NCBI GenBank assembly: GCA_017449135.1
Contig: JAFSKE010000041.1
Coordinates: 1-64,000, forward strand
Length of the DNA: 64,000 nucleotides
Direction: 5' to 3'
Source: Synergistaceae bacterium
GTDB taxonomy: Bacteria; Synergistota; Synergistia; Synergistales; Aminobacteriaceae
In this document: positions 50,200-60,270 of the stretch, piece after piece
Numbering within the stretch: position 1 is the first letter of the stretch
Layout of the letters: the number at the start of each line of letters is the position of its first letter
Notes under the pieces: generated by a model
Told to the model about the DNA's origin: nothing
The model's input: the letters and a program-made list of their open reading frames with translations, nothing else
The model's database searches: none
Position numbers and translations under genes: made by a program

Positions 50200-50228
50200 A
50201 ACTGAGGATAAAAACTCAGTTCTTTTTA
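50200..50228 (+). terminator. Terminator
   Basis: AACTGAG (50200-50206) and CTCAGTT (50215-50221), then CTTTTTATA. Confidence 0.8.
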
Positions 50229-50247
50229 TATTAGGAGATGATTAATT

Positions 50248-50574
50248 ATGAAGGCATGTCCGTTTTGCGATGGCGAAGCTAAAGTAAGGAAGCACGGAAT
50301 ATTTTGGTTTGTAGTTTGCACTAAATGTAAAGCGCATACAACTTATGCGTCAAGCGAAGAGAAAGCCATTGAAAAATGGGAGCAGCGTACTCCGCTGAGT
50401 GATCATTCATGGGAGACATTAAAATCCTGTCCGTTTTGCGGAAATATCGGAATTGCACACGATGCCGTGTGGAAGAAACACGTAACATATTGCAATAAAT
50501 GTTATGCGGCAACAAATAATTATAAAAACAGAAGTAAAGCTGATGAGGCTTGGAATATGAGAAGTATTATTTAA
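50248..50574 (+). CDS. Lar-like restriction alleviation protein, tandem zinc modules
   Basis: Two copies of the Lar-type zinc module: residues 1-48 (ACPFCDGEAKVRKHG ... CTKCKAHTTYASSEEKAIEK) and 58-108 (SCPFCGNIGI ... CNKCYAATNNY ... ADEAWNMR). Lar of Rac prophage eases type I restriction by the host. Placed just before the terminase. Strong ribosome site (AGGAGATG). Confidence 0.85.
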   Translation: MKACPFCDGEAKVRKHGIFWFVVCTKCKAHTTYASSEEKAIEKWEQRTPLSDHSWETLKSCPFCGNIGIAHDAVWKKHVTYCNKCYAATNNYKNRSKADEAWNMRSII

Positions 50575-50593
50575 TGATTTTGGAGGTGTTTTC

Positions 50594-51061
50594 ATGCGAG
50601 CCGGACGTAAACCTAAACCGACCGCTATTAAAATTTTAGAGGGAAATCCAGGTAAACGAAAACTTAATGAAAACGAACCTAAGCCGTTAAAGAAAGCTCC
50701 GCCATGTCCTAAATGGCTTGAACCGGAAGCGAAAAAAGAATGGCGGCGGTTAGCAAAAGCATTAGAGGCAATGGGCGTTTTGACTGAAGCTGATATGGCG
50801 GCCTTTGCAGGTTATTGTCAATCCTATGCCCGTTGGAAAGAAGCTGAAGAAAGAATTACGGACAGAGGGCTTGTGATTAGAACTCCGTCTGGATATCCGC
50901 AGCAAGTTCCGTATATTTCTATTGCACAGCAATATCTGAAGTTGATGCAGCAATTTGCAGAGCAGTTTGGATTAACTCCTGCTGCGAGAAGCAGAATTAT
51001 TGCGGGCAACGGAGAAGGTAAAGCTGTAGATGATATGGACGCATTGTTAGGAGATGATTAA
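50594..51061 (+). CDS. Small terminase subunit, P27 family
   Basis: 155 residues: MRAGRKPKPTAIKILEGNPG and EAKKEWRRLAKALEAMGVLT, the P27 hallmark. It recognises the packaging site and feeds DNA to the large subunit. GGAGGTG precedes the ATG; 2 bases separate it from the next gene. Confidence 0.95.
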   Translation: MRAGRKPKPTAIKILEGNPGKRKLNENEPKPLKKAPPCPKWLEPEAKKEWRRLAKALEAMGVLTEADMAAFAGYCQSYARWKEAEERITDRGLVIRTPSGYPQQVPYISIAQQYLKLMQQFAEQFGLTPAARSRIIAGNGEGKAVDDMDALLGDD

Positions 51062-51063
51062 AT

Positions 51064-52680
51064 TTGAAGGAACGTCCAGCAAATTATCCCAAACTGACAG
51101 ACTATAAGCCGTCTCAATTTATGCTGCCGACTTCACATTATGACAAAGCGAAAGCAGACAGAGCCGTAAAATTTATAGAAATGCTATGTCATACAAAGGG
51201 CGAATGGGAAGGCGAAAGATTTTTCTTGCTACCATGGCAAGCTCGAATTATTAGGGACGTGTTCGGAATTGTTAAAGAAGACGGAATGCGTCAATTTAGA
51301 ACTGTGTACATAGAAATACCCAAGAAGCAGGGTAAAAGTGAGTTAGCGGCTGCGATTACACTTTATTTGCTTTTTGCAGATAATGAGCCGGCGGCTGAAG
51401 TTTTCTCGGCTGCTGCTGACAGACAGCAAGCGGGCATTGTATATGATGTTGCTAAGAGAATGGTAGAAATGACACCAGCACTGTTAAAGCGATCAAAAAT
51501 AATGGCTGCTACAAAGCGAATTGTAAATTATTCAAACGCCGGATATTATCAAGTTGTTTCAGCAGATGTAGCTAACAAGCACGGTTATAGTATATCAGGG
51601 CTTTGTTTTGATGAAATACATAATCAGCCTAATCGGAAATTATGGGATGTTTTAACGAAAGGTTCAGGCGACGCGAGGCGACAAGCACTTCATGTGGCTA
51701 TCACAACTACGGGAACTGACAGAAACTCAATATGCTATGAATTACATTGTAAGGCACAAGACATTTTAGCCGGAAGAAAGATTGATCCGACTTTTTATCC
51801 TGTAGTTTACAGCCTTCCTGATAATGCCGATTGGTCTGACGAAAAAAATTGGTATAAAGTTAATCCATCGCTTGGATATACAGTACCTATTGAAAGAATG
51901 CGTGAAGCCTTTTTGCAAGCACAAGAAAATCCTGCAGAGGAGAATGTTTTTCGTCAACTTAGGCTTTGCCAATGGGTTGGCAGCTCGGTAGCATGGATTC
52001 CCGAACATGTTTACAGTAAGGGAAACATACCGATTAATGCTAATAGCCTCATAGGTCGTGATTGTTACTGTGGGCTTGATTTATCGAGCACTTCAGACAT
52101 AACAGCTTTTTGTATGGTGTTTCCGCCGAAGTATGACGGGGATAATTATATTGTCATTCCTCATTTCTGGTTACCCCGAGAAACTCTTGAGCTGAGAGTG
52201 CGGCGAGACAGAGTTCCTTATGATGTCTGGGAAAGACAGAAATTATTTCATGTAACTGAAGGAAACGTCGTTGATTATAACTTTGTCCGCAAAACTATAA
52301 ACGAATTAAATACCAAATATCACATTGTTGAAATTGGCGTGGACAGATGGAATGCTACACAGCTCATTATAGATCTTGAGGGTGATGGCTTCACAATGGT
52401 TCCCATAGGAATGGGATTTAAAGATATGAGTCCCGGCATGAAAGAACTGTATAAACTTTTGCTTGAAGGCAAGATGATTCACGGAGGTAATCCGGTATTA
52501 CAGTGGATGTCGCAAAACGTTGTGGCTGAAACTGATGCAGCAGACAATATTAAGCCAAGCAAAAAGAAGAGCACAGAAAAAATTGACGGAATCGTAGCAT
52601 GGATAATGGGATTGGACAGGGCTATTCGTCATGAAGTACACGGCAGTGTTTATGATGAACGAGGACTTTTGAGCATTTAA
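51064..52680 (+). CDS. Large terminase subunit
   Basis: 538-residue packaging ATPase-nuclease. Walker A IPKKQGKSELAA at residues 85-96 (Lys91), Walker B SGLCFDEIHNQ near 178, and the nuclease domain with DCYCGLDLSSTSDITAF near 335 and GVDRWNATQLI near 428. TTG start. It translocates DNA into proheads. Confidence 0.96.
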   Translation: MKERPANYPKLTDYKPSQFMLPTSHYDKAKADRAVKFIEMLCHTKGEWEGERFFLLPWQARIIRDVFGIVKEDGMRQFRTVYIEIPKKQGKSELAAAITLYLLFADNEPAAEVFSAAADRQQAGIVYDVAKRMVEMTPALLKRSKIMAATKRIVNYSNAGYYQVVSADVANKHGYSISGLCFDEIHNQPNRKLWDVLTKGSGDARRQALHVAITTTGTDRNSICYELHCKAQDILAGRKIDPTFYPVVYSLPDNADWSDEKNWYKVNPSLGYTVPIERMREAFLQAQENPAEENVFRQLRLCQWVGSSVAWIPEHVYSKGNIPINANSLIGRDCYCGLDLSSTSDITAFCMVFPPKYDGDNYIVIPHFWLPRETLELRVRRDRVPYDVWERQKLFHVTEGNVVDYNFVRKTINELNTKYHIVEIGVDRWNATQLIIDLEGDGFTMVPIGMGFKDMSPGMKELYKLLLEGKMIHGGNPVLQWMSQNVVAETDAADNIKPSKKKSTEKIDGIVAWIMGLDRAIRHEVHGSVYDERGLLSI

Positions 52681-52693
52681 TGGAGAGGATGCA

Positions 52694-53626
52694 ATGGCTA
52701 GAATCGATTATAGTAATATGATTGGTAAGAGATTTGGAAACCTTTTAATCATTGAAAAAAGTAGTGTTGATCCAAAATATGGGCCACTTTTTTTATGTCA
52801 ATGTGATTGTGGCAACACAAAAATTATTCTTGGGCGCAGCTTAGTTCGTGGCTTGACTAAAAGCTGTGGATGTATGAAAGGTATAGTAAGCCATATGGAC
52901 TATAATGACATAATCGGGAAAAGATATGGCAAATTAGAAGTTGTTTCTTACGAAGGATTAATAAATACTAATAACGGTGTACGAATATCTATGTATAAAT
53001 GTCGATGCGATTGTGGAAATGAAGTTTTAATACCACGTGAGCAATTGGTAGTGAAAAACAGTAAAAGAAAAAGTTGTGGTAGATGCTATAGCATAAGCAT
53101 AGAAGAGGAAAACGATTACTATAGGTATAAGTGCGCAAACGGGAAATCTTTTATATTTTCCAAAGAAGATTATGACTTGGTCTCTCAAAAACGTTGGACA
53201 GTAGATCGGAATAACTATGTTGTAGGTAAAGGTGATGGGAAGGCTATTCGTTTACCCAAATTGCTACTAAATCCCGCAAAAGGTTTTTTTGTTGATCACA
53301 TAAATGGAAATCGATTGGACAATCGCAGATGCAATTTGAGAATAGCTAGCAATGCTGATAACAACAGGAACAGTAGAATCCAAAGAAATAATACGACAGG
53401 CTACAAAGGCGTTCGTTTACACGGAGGAAAATATGAAAGTACGATTTATATAAACAGTAAGGGGCATTATCTCGGCCGGTATGATACGCCTGAAGAAGCT
53501 GCGCAAGCCTATGATGAAGCTGCGCGTAAATATTTTGGTGAATTTGCCTGTGTTAATTTTCCTAAGCAGGGTGAACAAGGATGTCATAGAAGGACTCACA
53601 TCGCACCAAATGTAAACTCCGTATAG
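52694..53626 (+). CDS. HNH-AP2 homing-type endonuclease
   Basis: 310 residues: two N-terminal Cys-rich DNA-binding modules (each CQCDCGN or CRCDCGN with GKRFG/GKRYG before it), then HNH nuclease (FVDHINGNRLDNRRCNLRIA) and an AP2 domain (TTGYKGVRLHGGKYESTIYI). Free-standing homing endonucleases like this often sit between terminase and portal genes. It may mobilise itself or the nearby introns. Not inside an intron here. Confidence 0.92.
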   Translation: MARIDYSNMIGKRFGNLLIIEKSSVDPKYGPLFLCQCDCGNTKIILGRSLVRGLTKSCGCMKGIVSHMDYNDIIGKRYGKLEVVSYEGLINTNNGVRISMYKCRCDCGNEVLIPREQLVVKNSKRKSCGRCYSISIEEENDYYRYKCANGKSFIFSKEDYDLVSQKRWTVDRNNYVVGKGDGKAIRLPKLLLNPAKGFFVDHINGNRLDNRRCNLRIASNADNNRNSRIQRNNTTGYKGVRLHGGKYESTIYINSKGHYLGRYDTPEEAAQAYDEAARKYFGEFACVNFPKQGEQGCHRRTHIAPNVNSV

Positions 53627-53640
53627 AAATGGGGGAAATG

Positions 53641-54849
53641 ATGTATATGCCAAGTAAATGCTTTGACTACACAATCGAACAAATAAAAGCTATGGGTAAA
53701 GATAAGACAAAGGCTAATTTCTCGAAGCTCTTGAATTTATTCTTTGTGCCTGTCTTCCCCGTAGAGATAAAGAGGGAAATTGTTTCGTCTATAGGACGCT
53801 ATGATTACAATGACGAAATTTATGACTTCATATCACTTGAAGCCTTCAACAACAATAATCCTATGGAACTTATTTATCAGATGTTCAGGACTTGTTTGTA
53901 TAAGGCCAGAGATGATAAGCGTTTTGAAGACTTAAGGAAAAGAATAAAGAATTACTACGATAACGAAGTAATCAATAAAGCTGACGATTTCTATAATTTC
54001 AAGGAGAAGCAGACAGTAAACAAAATTTCAAAGCCGATGTTACTTGTCGGCGATGCAGAAAAAGTACTGAACATCTTGCCGGATAACTCAGTCCAGCTTA
54101 TTTTTACATCTCCGCCGTATTATAATGCGAGAGAATATGCTGATTACAGTTCTTATCACGGCTATCTTTCTAAGATGAAATCTATCCTGCTGGTTCTTCA
54201 CCGTGTTCTTGAAGATGGACGCTTTATTGTGATTAATGTTTCGCCTGTAATCACAAAGCGCATAGGGCGGGAATTTGAGAGCATAAGATATCCAATTCAT
54301 TATGACTTTCACAAAATTTTAACTGAAGCAGGTTTTTACTTTATTGATGAAATTCAATGGATAAAACCCGAGCCGTCAGTTCCTGACAGAATCGGCGGCT
54401 ACAGACAGACAAGAAAGCCTTTGTCCTACAAGCCTAACTGCATTACAGAAAGCATCATGGTTTATCGTAAGAATGCGGATTTCTTGTTAGATAAAAATAT
54501 GAAGAACAAGGAATATGACAGACACGAGGACGAAGAAATCGACACATCGAACTGTTGGTATATAGCTCCGGCCCGAGATAAAAATCATCCGGCTGTATTT
54601 CCTGACGAGCTTGCCAGAAGGGTTTTGAAGTATTACTCATTTGAAGGAGATACAATTTTAGACCCGTTTGCAGGATCAGGAACAACAGGAAGGGTTGCAA
54701 GGGCTATGAACAGAGTGCCAATCATGTGTGAAATAAATAAGGAATATGCAGATTTAATCAATAAAGCTATGCCAGAATATTACAATCAGTATTACAATCA
54801 GGAGGAAGCAAAAAGCAAATGCGAAGAGATAAACACGGATATTATTTGA
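53641..54849 (+). CDS. DNA methyltransferase, SPPY type
   Basis: About 402 residues. VQLIFTSPPYYNAREYADY (SPPY, often N4-cytosine) and LDPFAGSGTTGRVARAMNR; an N-terminal helical region of 110 residues. It starts among three close ATG codons (53638, 53641, 53647) behind GGGGGA; 53641 is chosen but 53647 is equally good. Overlaps the deaminase gene by 31 bases. Confidence 0.92.
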   Translation: MYMPSKCFDYTIEQIKAMGKDKTKANFSKLLNLFFVPVFPVEIKREIVSSIGRYDYNDEIYDFISLEAFNNNNPMELIYQMFRTCLYKARDDKRFEDLRKRIKNYYDNEVINKADDFYNFKEKQTVNKISKPMLLVGDAEKVLNILPDNSVQLIFTSPPYYNAREYADYSSYHGYLSKMKSILLVLHRVLEDGRFIVINVSPVITKRIGREFESIRYPIHYDFHKILTEAGFYFIDEIQWIKPEPSVPDRIGGYRQTRKPLSYKPNCITESIMVYRKNADFLLDKNMKNKEYDRHEDEEIDTSNCWYIAPARDKNHPAVFPDELARRVLKYYSFEGDTILDPFAGSGTTGRVARAMNRVPIMCEINKEYADLINKAMPEYYNQYYNQEEAKSKCEEINTDII

Positions 54850-55268
54850 ACATAGCCGAGGCAGCTTTAGAACGCTCAACCTGTCTTCGGCGTAAATATG
54901 GCGCAGTTATCGTAAAAGATGATGAAATCATAAGCACAGGTTATAACGGAGCACCTCGAGGCTGGCCTAATTGCTGTGATATTGGTTTTTGTTACAGAGA
55001 GCATGAACAAATTCCGCACGGCGAAAGGTATGAATCATGCCGCAGCGTTCATGCCGAAGCGAATGCCATTATATCAGCATCAAGAAAGGATATGCTCGGA
55101 GCAACTTTATATCTTGCTGGTAAAGAAGCAGACGGAAGCCCTATTTATTATGCTGAACCCTGTGCAATGTGTCGAAGGTTAATCATTAACGCAGGAATTG
55201 ATAAAGTCATTTCAAGAGCTCCGCAAGGGGGCTTAATAATTCTTGATGTTAAAGATTTGAAGGAGTGA
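54819..55268 (+). CDS. dCMP deaminase
   Basis: 149 residues; zinc site H78-A-E (SVHAEANAI) and P-C115-A-M-C118. GYNGAPRGWPNC is the deoxycytidylate deaminase signature. It makes dUMP for ThyX. CAGGAGG precedes the ATG inside the methyltransferase end. Confidence 0.95.
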   Translation: MRRDKHGYYLNIAEAALERSTCLRRKYGAVIVKDDEIISTGYNGAPRGWPNCCDIGFCYREHEQIPHGERYESCRSVHAEANAIISASRKDMLGATLYLAGKEADGSPIYYAEPCAMCRRLIINAGIDKVISRAPQGGLIILDVKDLKE

Positions 55269-55275
55269 TATTAAT

Positions 55276-56673
55276 TTGGGATTTATGCAATGGTTAGGAT
55301 TTAATCCGAGAGATAATCCTGACTTTAGAAATAACGTTAGAGACTCTGGAACGACATTCTTTTTTGGACGCTCAAATAGTGGTGAAAAAGTTGATGAAAA
55401 AACGGCAATGCAGATAGCGACTGTATATGCTTGTGTTAGGCTTCTTGCAGATTCGGTAGCACAAATTCCTTTGCATTTGTATAAATGGGATGGTGAAGAT
55501 CGTAGTGTCAAGGCAACAGAGCATCCACTCTATAAGATTTTATATCGGCAGGCTAACCCCGAAATGACCAGTTTTTCTTTTATGGAAATGATAATGGTCC
55601 AGTTATTGCTTTGGGGTAATGCTTACGCTCAAATTGTGAGGGACGGGAAAAATGGAATTTTAGGTCTATATCCATTACCTCCAGAGAATGTAGAAGTTGA
55701 CAGAGATGAAAGCGGAAAATTATATTACATTTATCATGCTTACACAAACGATGTTCCTGGAGAAACAAATAGAGACATCTACTTCCGAAGGGAAGAAATA
55801 CTACACATACCGGGACTTAGTTTTAACGGGTTAGTTGGTTTTAGTCCGATTGCAATGATGAAAAATCCTTTAGGTGCAACAATCTCTGTAGAAAAATACG
55901 GAGCTGCATTCTTCCGCAACAACGGTCAACCTATCGGCGTGTTAATGCATCCTGAGTCGGTAAAAAATCCAGATAGACTCAGAGAGGACTGGAAAAGAAT
56001 TTATAGTGGCGTTGATAATGCTCACAATGTTGCAATCTTAGAAGAGGGCATGAGCTATAAACCAATCAGTCTGCCTCCGGAAGATTCACAGTTTTTAAGT
56101 ACGCGTGAGTTTGACGTTGAAACAATCTGCAGTATTTTCCGTGTTCCTCCTCACATGGTTCAGTTCTTGAAGCGCAGTACTTTCAATAATATTGAGCATC
56201 AGTCGATTGATTTCGTAGTACATACGCTTGACCCGTGGCTGATACGTATTGAAAAAGCTATTGTAAAAGACCTGCTGCTGGAGGAAGAAAAGGATATTTA
56301 TTATCCTAAATTTAATGTGGACGGCTTACTCAGGGGAGCAGTTGAGGATCGCATGAGGGCTTATTCAGCGGCTATTTCAAGCGGAATTATTTCTATAAAT
56401 GAAGCTCGACAAAAAGAAAATTTGCCGCCTCTTCCTCCTGAACAGGGTGGTGACTATCACATCGTGAATGGCAGTAATGTTCAACTTAAGGATGTTGGCA
56501 TCGTCTATTTACAAAAAGCATCACAGGAATCACAAGAAGAACCTAAGAAGGATCAGCCAAAACCTGAGCAGCCCGAGAAAGAAGAGAAAGAAGCGAAAGA
56601 AGAAGAACCCAAAGAAAGTAAACGACATGCCGAGCGCAAAAGACAGCGTAAGGCGGAGAGAAAGGGAGAATAA
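55276..56673 (+). CDS. Portal protein, HK97 family
   Basis: 465 residues. TAMQIATVYACVRLLADSVA, LYRQANPEMTSFSFMEMIMV and VEVDRDESGKLYY are typical. The ring at the capsid vertex through which DNA enters. C-terminal ~50 residues are Glu/Lys/Pro-rich. TTG start. Followed closely by the protease. Confidence 0.95.
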   Translation: MGFMQWLGFNPRDNPDFRNNVRDSGTTFFFGRSNSGEKVDEKTAMQIATVYACVRLLADSVAQIPLHLYKWDGEDRSVKATEHPLYKILYRQANPEMTSFSFMEMIMVQLLLWGNAYAQIVRDGKNGILGLYPLPPENVEVDRDESGKLYYIYHAYTNDVPGETNRDIYFRREEILHIPGLSFNGLVGFSPIAMMKNPLGATISVEKYGAAFFRNNGQPIGVLMHPESVKNPDRLREDWKRIYSGVDNAHNVAILEEGMSYKPISLPPEDSQFLSTREFDVETICSIFRVPPHMVQFLKRSTFNNIEHQSIDFVVHTLDPWLIRIEKAIVKDLLLEEEKDIYYPKFNVDGLLRGAVEDRMRAYSAAISSGIISINEARQKENLPPLPPEQGGDYHIVNGSNVQLKDVGIVYLQKASQESQEEPKKDQPKPEQPEKEEKEAKEEEPKESKRHAERKRQRKAERKGE

Positions 56674-56678
56674 TTTTT

Positions 56679-57950
56679 ATGACTAAATTTTGGAATTTTC
56701 TTAGGAATGATGCTGGCGAGAGGGTTTTAAGATTAGAAGGCCCGATTGACAGCGATAACCTTTGGGGCGATGAAATAACCCCAAAAGCGTTCAGAGCAGA
56801 ATTAGAAGCAGACGAGGGGGACATCACAGTTTGGATCAATAGCCCAGGCGGTTCTGTGTTTTCTGCTGCTGAGATATACACAATGCTTTGTGATTACAAA
56901 GGCAAAGTAACAGTGAAGATTGATGCAATAGCGGCTTCCGCTGCGTCAGTTGTTGCTATGGCTGGCGAGCGAGTTCTTATGTCGCCGGTTTCGATGTTGA
57001 TGATTCACGATCCTATGACAATGGCAGTCGGAAACGCTCATGACATGGAGAAAGTAATCACAACGTTGAATGAAATCAAGGAATCCATCATTAACGCTTA
57101 TGTTAAGAAAACCGGATTAAGCCGCAATAAGGTCAGCAAGTTAATGTCAGATGAAACCTGGCTCAATGCTAAGAAAGCTGTAGAACTTGGATTTGCTGAT
57201 GAGATTTTATTTACAGATACTTCGAGTTCAGAACCAAATAAGCCAAATGAACCTGATGAGTCTAATAATTCATCAGACGAAGAAGGAATAACCCTTGAGG
57301 GAGGTGATGAATCAAGTGGAGCAAACGCAAAAGCAGTCTGGACAGCCTCATGGCAGCCGTTTTCAACGAGAGCTATGGGCGAGGCGATTATTAACAGACT
57401 TATCCCTCATGCCGTCACAGATGAAGCACATACTGAACCCGCCGATGATGAGACGGTTTTGGAATCAGGGCTGACTGCGACAGCCGAGACGGCAGCACAG
57501 GAGACACAGACGCAGGAAGAAGAAACCTCTTCGGAGCTCACCAATTCTGAACAAGCAACAAATTCTGTAGAGGAATCGGTAAAGAATGATGTAGTTCCTG
57601 AGCAGACGGAAACCCCTGAAGCAACAAAACCTACGGAAGAACCAATTCTTGAGACAACAAATTCCGAACCCGCGATCAAGAATGACGCAGTTCCGGAGCA
57701 GAAAGAACCAATTTCTGAGCAGAAAGCCGCTGAATCTGCTGCACCTACAAAACCTACAGCACCTACAGCTCCCACAGAGGCGGTAAAGAATAATCCTGAG
57801 CAGCAGACCGAAGAAAAAGCTCCTCAGGAAAAACCAATTGATGTTGTTAGAGATGAGCCGGACGATTTACGAATCGGTTTGGACGGCAAAGCAAAGGACG
57901 GCTCAATGCCGTATGTTTTATTAGAGAAGCAGTTACAGCTTTTACAATAA
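56679..57950 (+). CDS. ClpP-type prohead protease with long low-complexity tail
   Basis: Residues 1-185 are an S14 (ClpP-like) prohead protease: INSPGGSVFSAAEIYTML, IDAIAASAASVVAMAG (nucleophilic Ser about 87-90) and MLMIHDPMT (His110). Residues 190-423 are Glu/Pro/Thr/Ala-rich, with TKPTAPTAPT repeats, and possibly contain scaffold function, since no separate scaffold gene is seen. Confidence 0.93.
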   Translation: MTKFWNFLRNDAGERVLRLEGPIDSDNLWGDEITPKAFRAELEADEGDITVWINSPGGSVFSAAEIYTMLCDYKGKVTVKIDAIAASAASVVAMAGERVLMSPVSMLMIHDPMTMAVGNAHDMEKVITTLNEIKESIINAYVKKTGLSRNKVSKLMSDETWLNAKKAVELGFADEILFTDTSSSEPNKPNEPDESNNSSDEEGITLEGGDESSGANAKAVWTASWQPFSTRAMGEAIINRLIPHAVTDEAHTEPADDETVLESGLTATAETAAQETQTQEEETSSELTNSEQATNSVEESVKNDVVPEQTETPEATKPTEEPILETTNSEPAIKNDAVPEQKEPISEQKAAESAAPTKPTAPTAPTEAVKNNPEQQTEEKAPQEKPIDVVRDEPDDLRIGLDGKAKDGSMPYVLLEKQLQLLQ

Positions 57951-57988
57951 CGCGCCCAGCACGCTAATGCTGGAGAAAGAGGATATAT

Positions 57989-59209
57989 ATGTCTAGTATT
58001 ATGGACCTTCGTAACAAGAGGGCAGCACTTTGGCAGGAGACCAAATCCTTCCTTGAAACACACCGTAATGAAAACGGCATGGTTGATGCCGCTTCAGTTG
58101 CGCAGTATGACAGAATGACTGCTGATGTCAAAGCACTCGGAGACGAAATCAAACGTCTTGAGGACCAAATGGAGCTTGATGCACAGCTTGCAGCTCCGAC
58201 TTCAACTCCTGTTCAGACGAAGCCTATGGCTCGTAAGGAGAAAGTAAAAGTTACGGCCACAGAGGAATACAATACGGCTTTCTGGGACGCTATGAGAAGC
58301 GAGATGCATACGATTGAAATTCGTAATGCACTCTCCATCGGTAAAGACGATGAAGGCGGATTCACTGTGCCAGATGAGTTTGAACGCAAGTTAATTCAGG
58401 GATTGGAAGAAAACGACATCTTCCGTAAGATGGCGCACGTTATTCACACCAGTTCAGGTACTCGTAAAATCCCGATCGCCAATGACACTCTTGAAGCCGC
58501 ATGGATTGATGAAGGTGAAGAAATTCCTGAAACCACAACGAAATTCGCGCAGGCAACGCTCAATGCCTATAAGATGGGTACGTTAATCAGAGTCAGCAAC
58601 GAACTTCTCAATGACTCCGCGTTCGATATTGCATCTTATATCGCAGACCGTTTCGGCAAAACGATGGGCCGTACTGAAGAGAAGGCTTTCATCGTAGGTA
58701 CTGGAGACAAGCAGCCTACAGGACTTCTTAATGATACTGTTGGTGCTCAGTTAGGTGCTACCTCCGCTTCGGAGACTTCAATTACCTTTGACGAGATTTT
58801 CAAGCTCTATTACAGCTTAAAGTCTCCGTACCGCTCCAAGTCTGTGTTCCTCTGCAACGAGGAATTATTGCTTCAGCTCATGATGCTCAAAGACGGTCAG
58901 TCCAATTATATCTGGAGACCCGGATTAGATATTGGAAAGCCTGACACAATTCTCGGCCGCCCGATTTACACTTCAGGCTATATGCCCAGAGTTGCCGCAG
59001 GTCAGAAGGTTATGTTGTTCGGTGATATGAGCTATTACTGGATCGCCGACCGTGCAAGCCGTACGTTCAGAAGATTGAACGAGTTATATGCGACCACTGA
59101 CCAGGTCGGTTTCATGACAACTCAGCGTGTAGACGGCAAACTCATTCTTCCGGAAGCTATCAAGTACGTCAAATTAGCAGGTACTCCTGCTGAAGAACCT
59201 AACGGATAG
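57989..59209 (+). CDS. Major capsid protein, HK97 fold
   Basis: 406 residues: an N-terminal coiled delta domain (about 1-85), then ALSIGKDDEGGFTVPDEFER and TSSGTRKIPIANDTLEAAWI, the HK97 capsid signature. Forms the capsid shell. Strong terminator follows, consistent with high expression. Confidence 0.96.
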   Translation: MSSIMDLRNKRAALWQETKSFLETHRNENGMVDAASVAQYDRMTADVKALGDEIKRLEDQMELDAQLAAPTSTPVQTKPMARKEKVKVTATEEYNTAFWDAMRSEMHTIEIRNALSIGKDDEGGFTVPDEFERKLIQGLEENDIFRKMAHVIHTSSGTRKIPIANDTLEAAWIDEGEEIPETTTKFAQATLNAYKMGTLIRVSNELLNDSAFDIASYIADRFGKTMGRTEEKAFIVGTGDKQPTGLLNDTVGAQLGATSASETSITFDEIFKLYYSLKSPYRSKSVFLCNEELLLQLMMLKDGQSNYIWRPGLDIGKPDTILGRPIYTSGYMPRVAAGQKVMLFGDMSYYWIADRASRTFRRLNELYATTDQVGFMTTQRVDGKLILPEAIKYVKLAGTPAEEPNG

Positions 59210-59225
59210 TTTAAGTTTTTGTTAA

Positions 59226-59272
59226 GGATTGTGCTTAAGCTCTGCGCTTAGGCACAGTCCTATTTTTCTTTT
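59226..59272 (+). terminator. Strong terminator after capsid gene
   Basis: GGATTGTGCTTAAGC (59226-59240) pairs with GCTTAGGCACAGTCC (59246-59260), then TATTTTTCTTTT. Confidence 0.85.
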
Positions 59273-59282
59273 GGAGGTTAAT

Positions 59283-59891
59283 ATGTCTAATCTTTATGTC
59301 GGAAAAAACTATTCAACCGATGAAGGCGACAGAATGGTCATCGGCGGTATTTTGGAATTAAAAGAAGGCGGCAAACTGAAGGGATTTCCTAAGGCAGAAA
59401 ATCTCTCAAGCTCGGCTACTGTCGGTGAGCTGATAAGTGCTCTTAAAAAAGCAAAGCTAATGACGGGTGATGCCTTCACAATCGGTATTGCTTCATGCAC
59501 TCCGCCTATTGCAAATACGGCTACAAATTCTGCTGCGGCTACAGTCACCTACGCGGACAATGTAATCACTGTGTCTGTTCCCAGCGTTGCTGATCTTCTT
59601 GATTGTGATCACGGCGAATACTATGGGACACACAAATGGCTGGGTTTCGGAGTCTCAACAGGTCTTTCAAGTGTCGCGGGGCTTGTATTTGATGACGGAA
59701 CAGCAAAAGTTACGCTCGGCGAGAGTGATATTACTGAAGCGCAGAGTGTAGGACTTACAACTGCTGGCCAATTTGTTCTTTACATCAAGGCTGAAAAAGT
59801 TCTTGCTGAAAAAGGCCAGAGCTTTACTCTTTCATATCCTGGCTATGAGGACATTGAAATCAGTATGCAGATTGTAGAGACAGGGGAGTAG
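59283..59891 (+). CDS. Head fibre/decoration-like protein
   Basis: 202 residues, beginning MSNLYVGKNYSTDEGDRMVI, with an N-terminal beta-rich stretch (GGILELKEGGKLKGFPKAEN) as in head fibre proteins of gut phages and an Ig-like C-terminal half. ATG 59283 behind GGAGG. Position right after the capsid supports a capsid-surface role. Confidence 0.65.
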   Translation: MSNLYVGKNYSTDEGDRMVIGGILELKEGGKLKGFPKAENLSSSATVGELISALKKAKLMTGDAFTIGIASCTPPIANTATNSAAATVTYADNVITVSVPSVADLLDCDHGEYYGTHKWLGFGVSTGLSSVAGLVFDDGTAKVTLGESDITEAQSVGLTTAGQFVLYIKAEKVLAEKGQSFTLSYPGYEDIEISMQIVETGE

Positions 59892-59910
59892 TCCTACTCC
59901 CTGATTTTTT
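59882..59910 (+). terminator. Terminator overlapping stop codon
   Basis: AGGGGAGTAG and CTACTCCCT arms around the TAG stop of the fibre gene, then GATTTTTTCC. Confidence 0.75.
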
Positions 59911-59925
59911 CCCTGAGGCTCACAA

Positions 59926-60270
59926 ATGATTACACTGGACGAAGCAAAATTATATTTGCGTGTTGATTCCTATTTTGAAGATGATTTAATTCTTTCTTTG
60001 GTCGCTTCAGCTGAGGCTCTTTGCTCGGATATTGCTAGGCTTTCAGCAGATGAATGGAACGCCGTTAGTAATTATTCAGGCACAGGGGGATTAATCATTC
60101 GTTCAGAAGAAAAAACTCATGCCGAGATATTGCAAATTAAAGATTTGCTGCACGTGGCTATTCTGTACGCTCTGGGTTATCTCTATGAACACAGAGAAGA
60201 AGCCGATCATCATGATTTATCAATAACGCTTCGTAATCTTTTGGCTTCTGTCAGAGAGGGCGTTTTGTGA
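59926..60270 (+). CDS. Head-tail connector, gp6-like
   Basis: 114 residues: MITLDEAKLYLRVDSYFEDD and LHVAILYALGYLYEHREEAD, the HK97 gp6-type connector. Links portal to tail. Stop overlaps the next start (TGATG). Confidence 0.92.
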   Translation: MITLDEAKLYLRVDSYFEDDLILSLVASAEALCSDIARLSADEWNAVSNYSGTGGLIIRSEEKTHAEILQIKDLLHVAILYALGYLYEHREEADHHDLSITLRNLLASVREGVL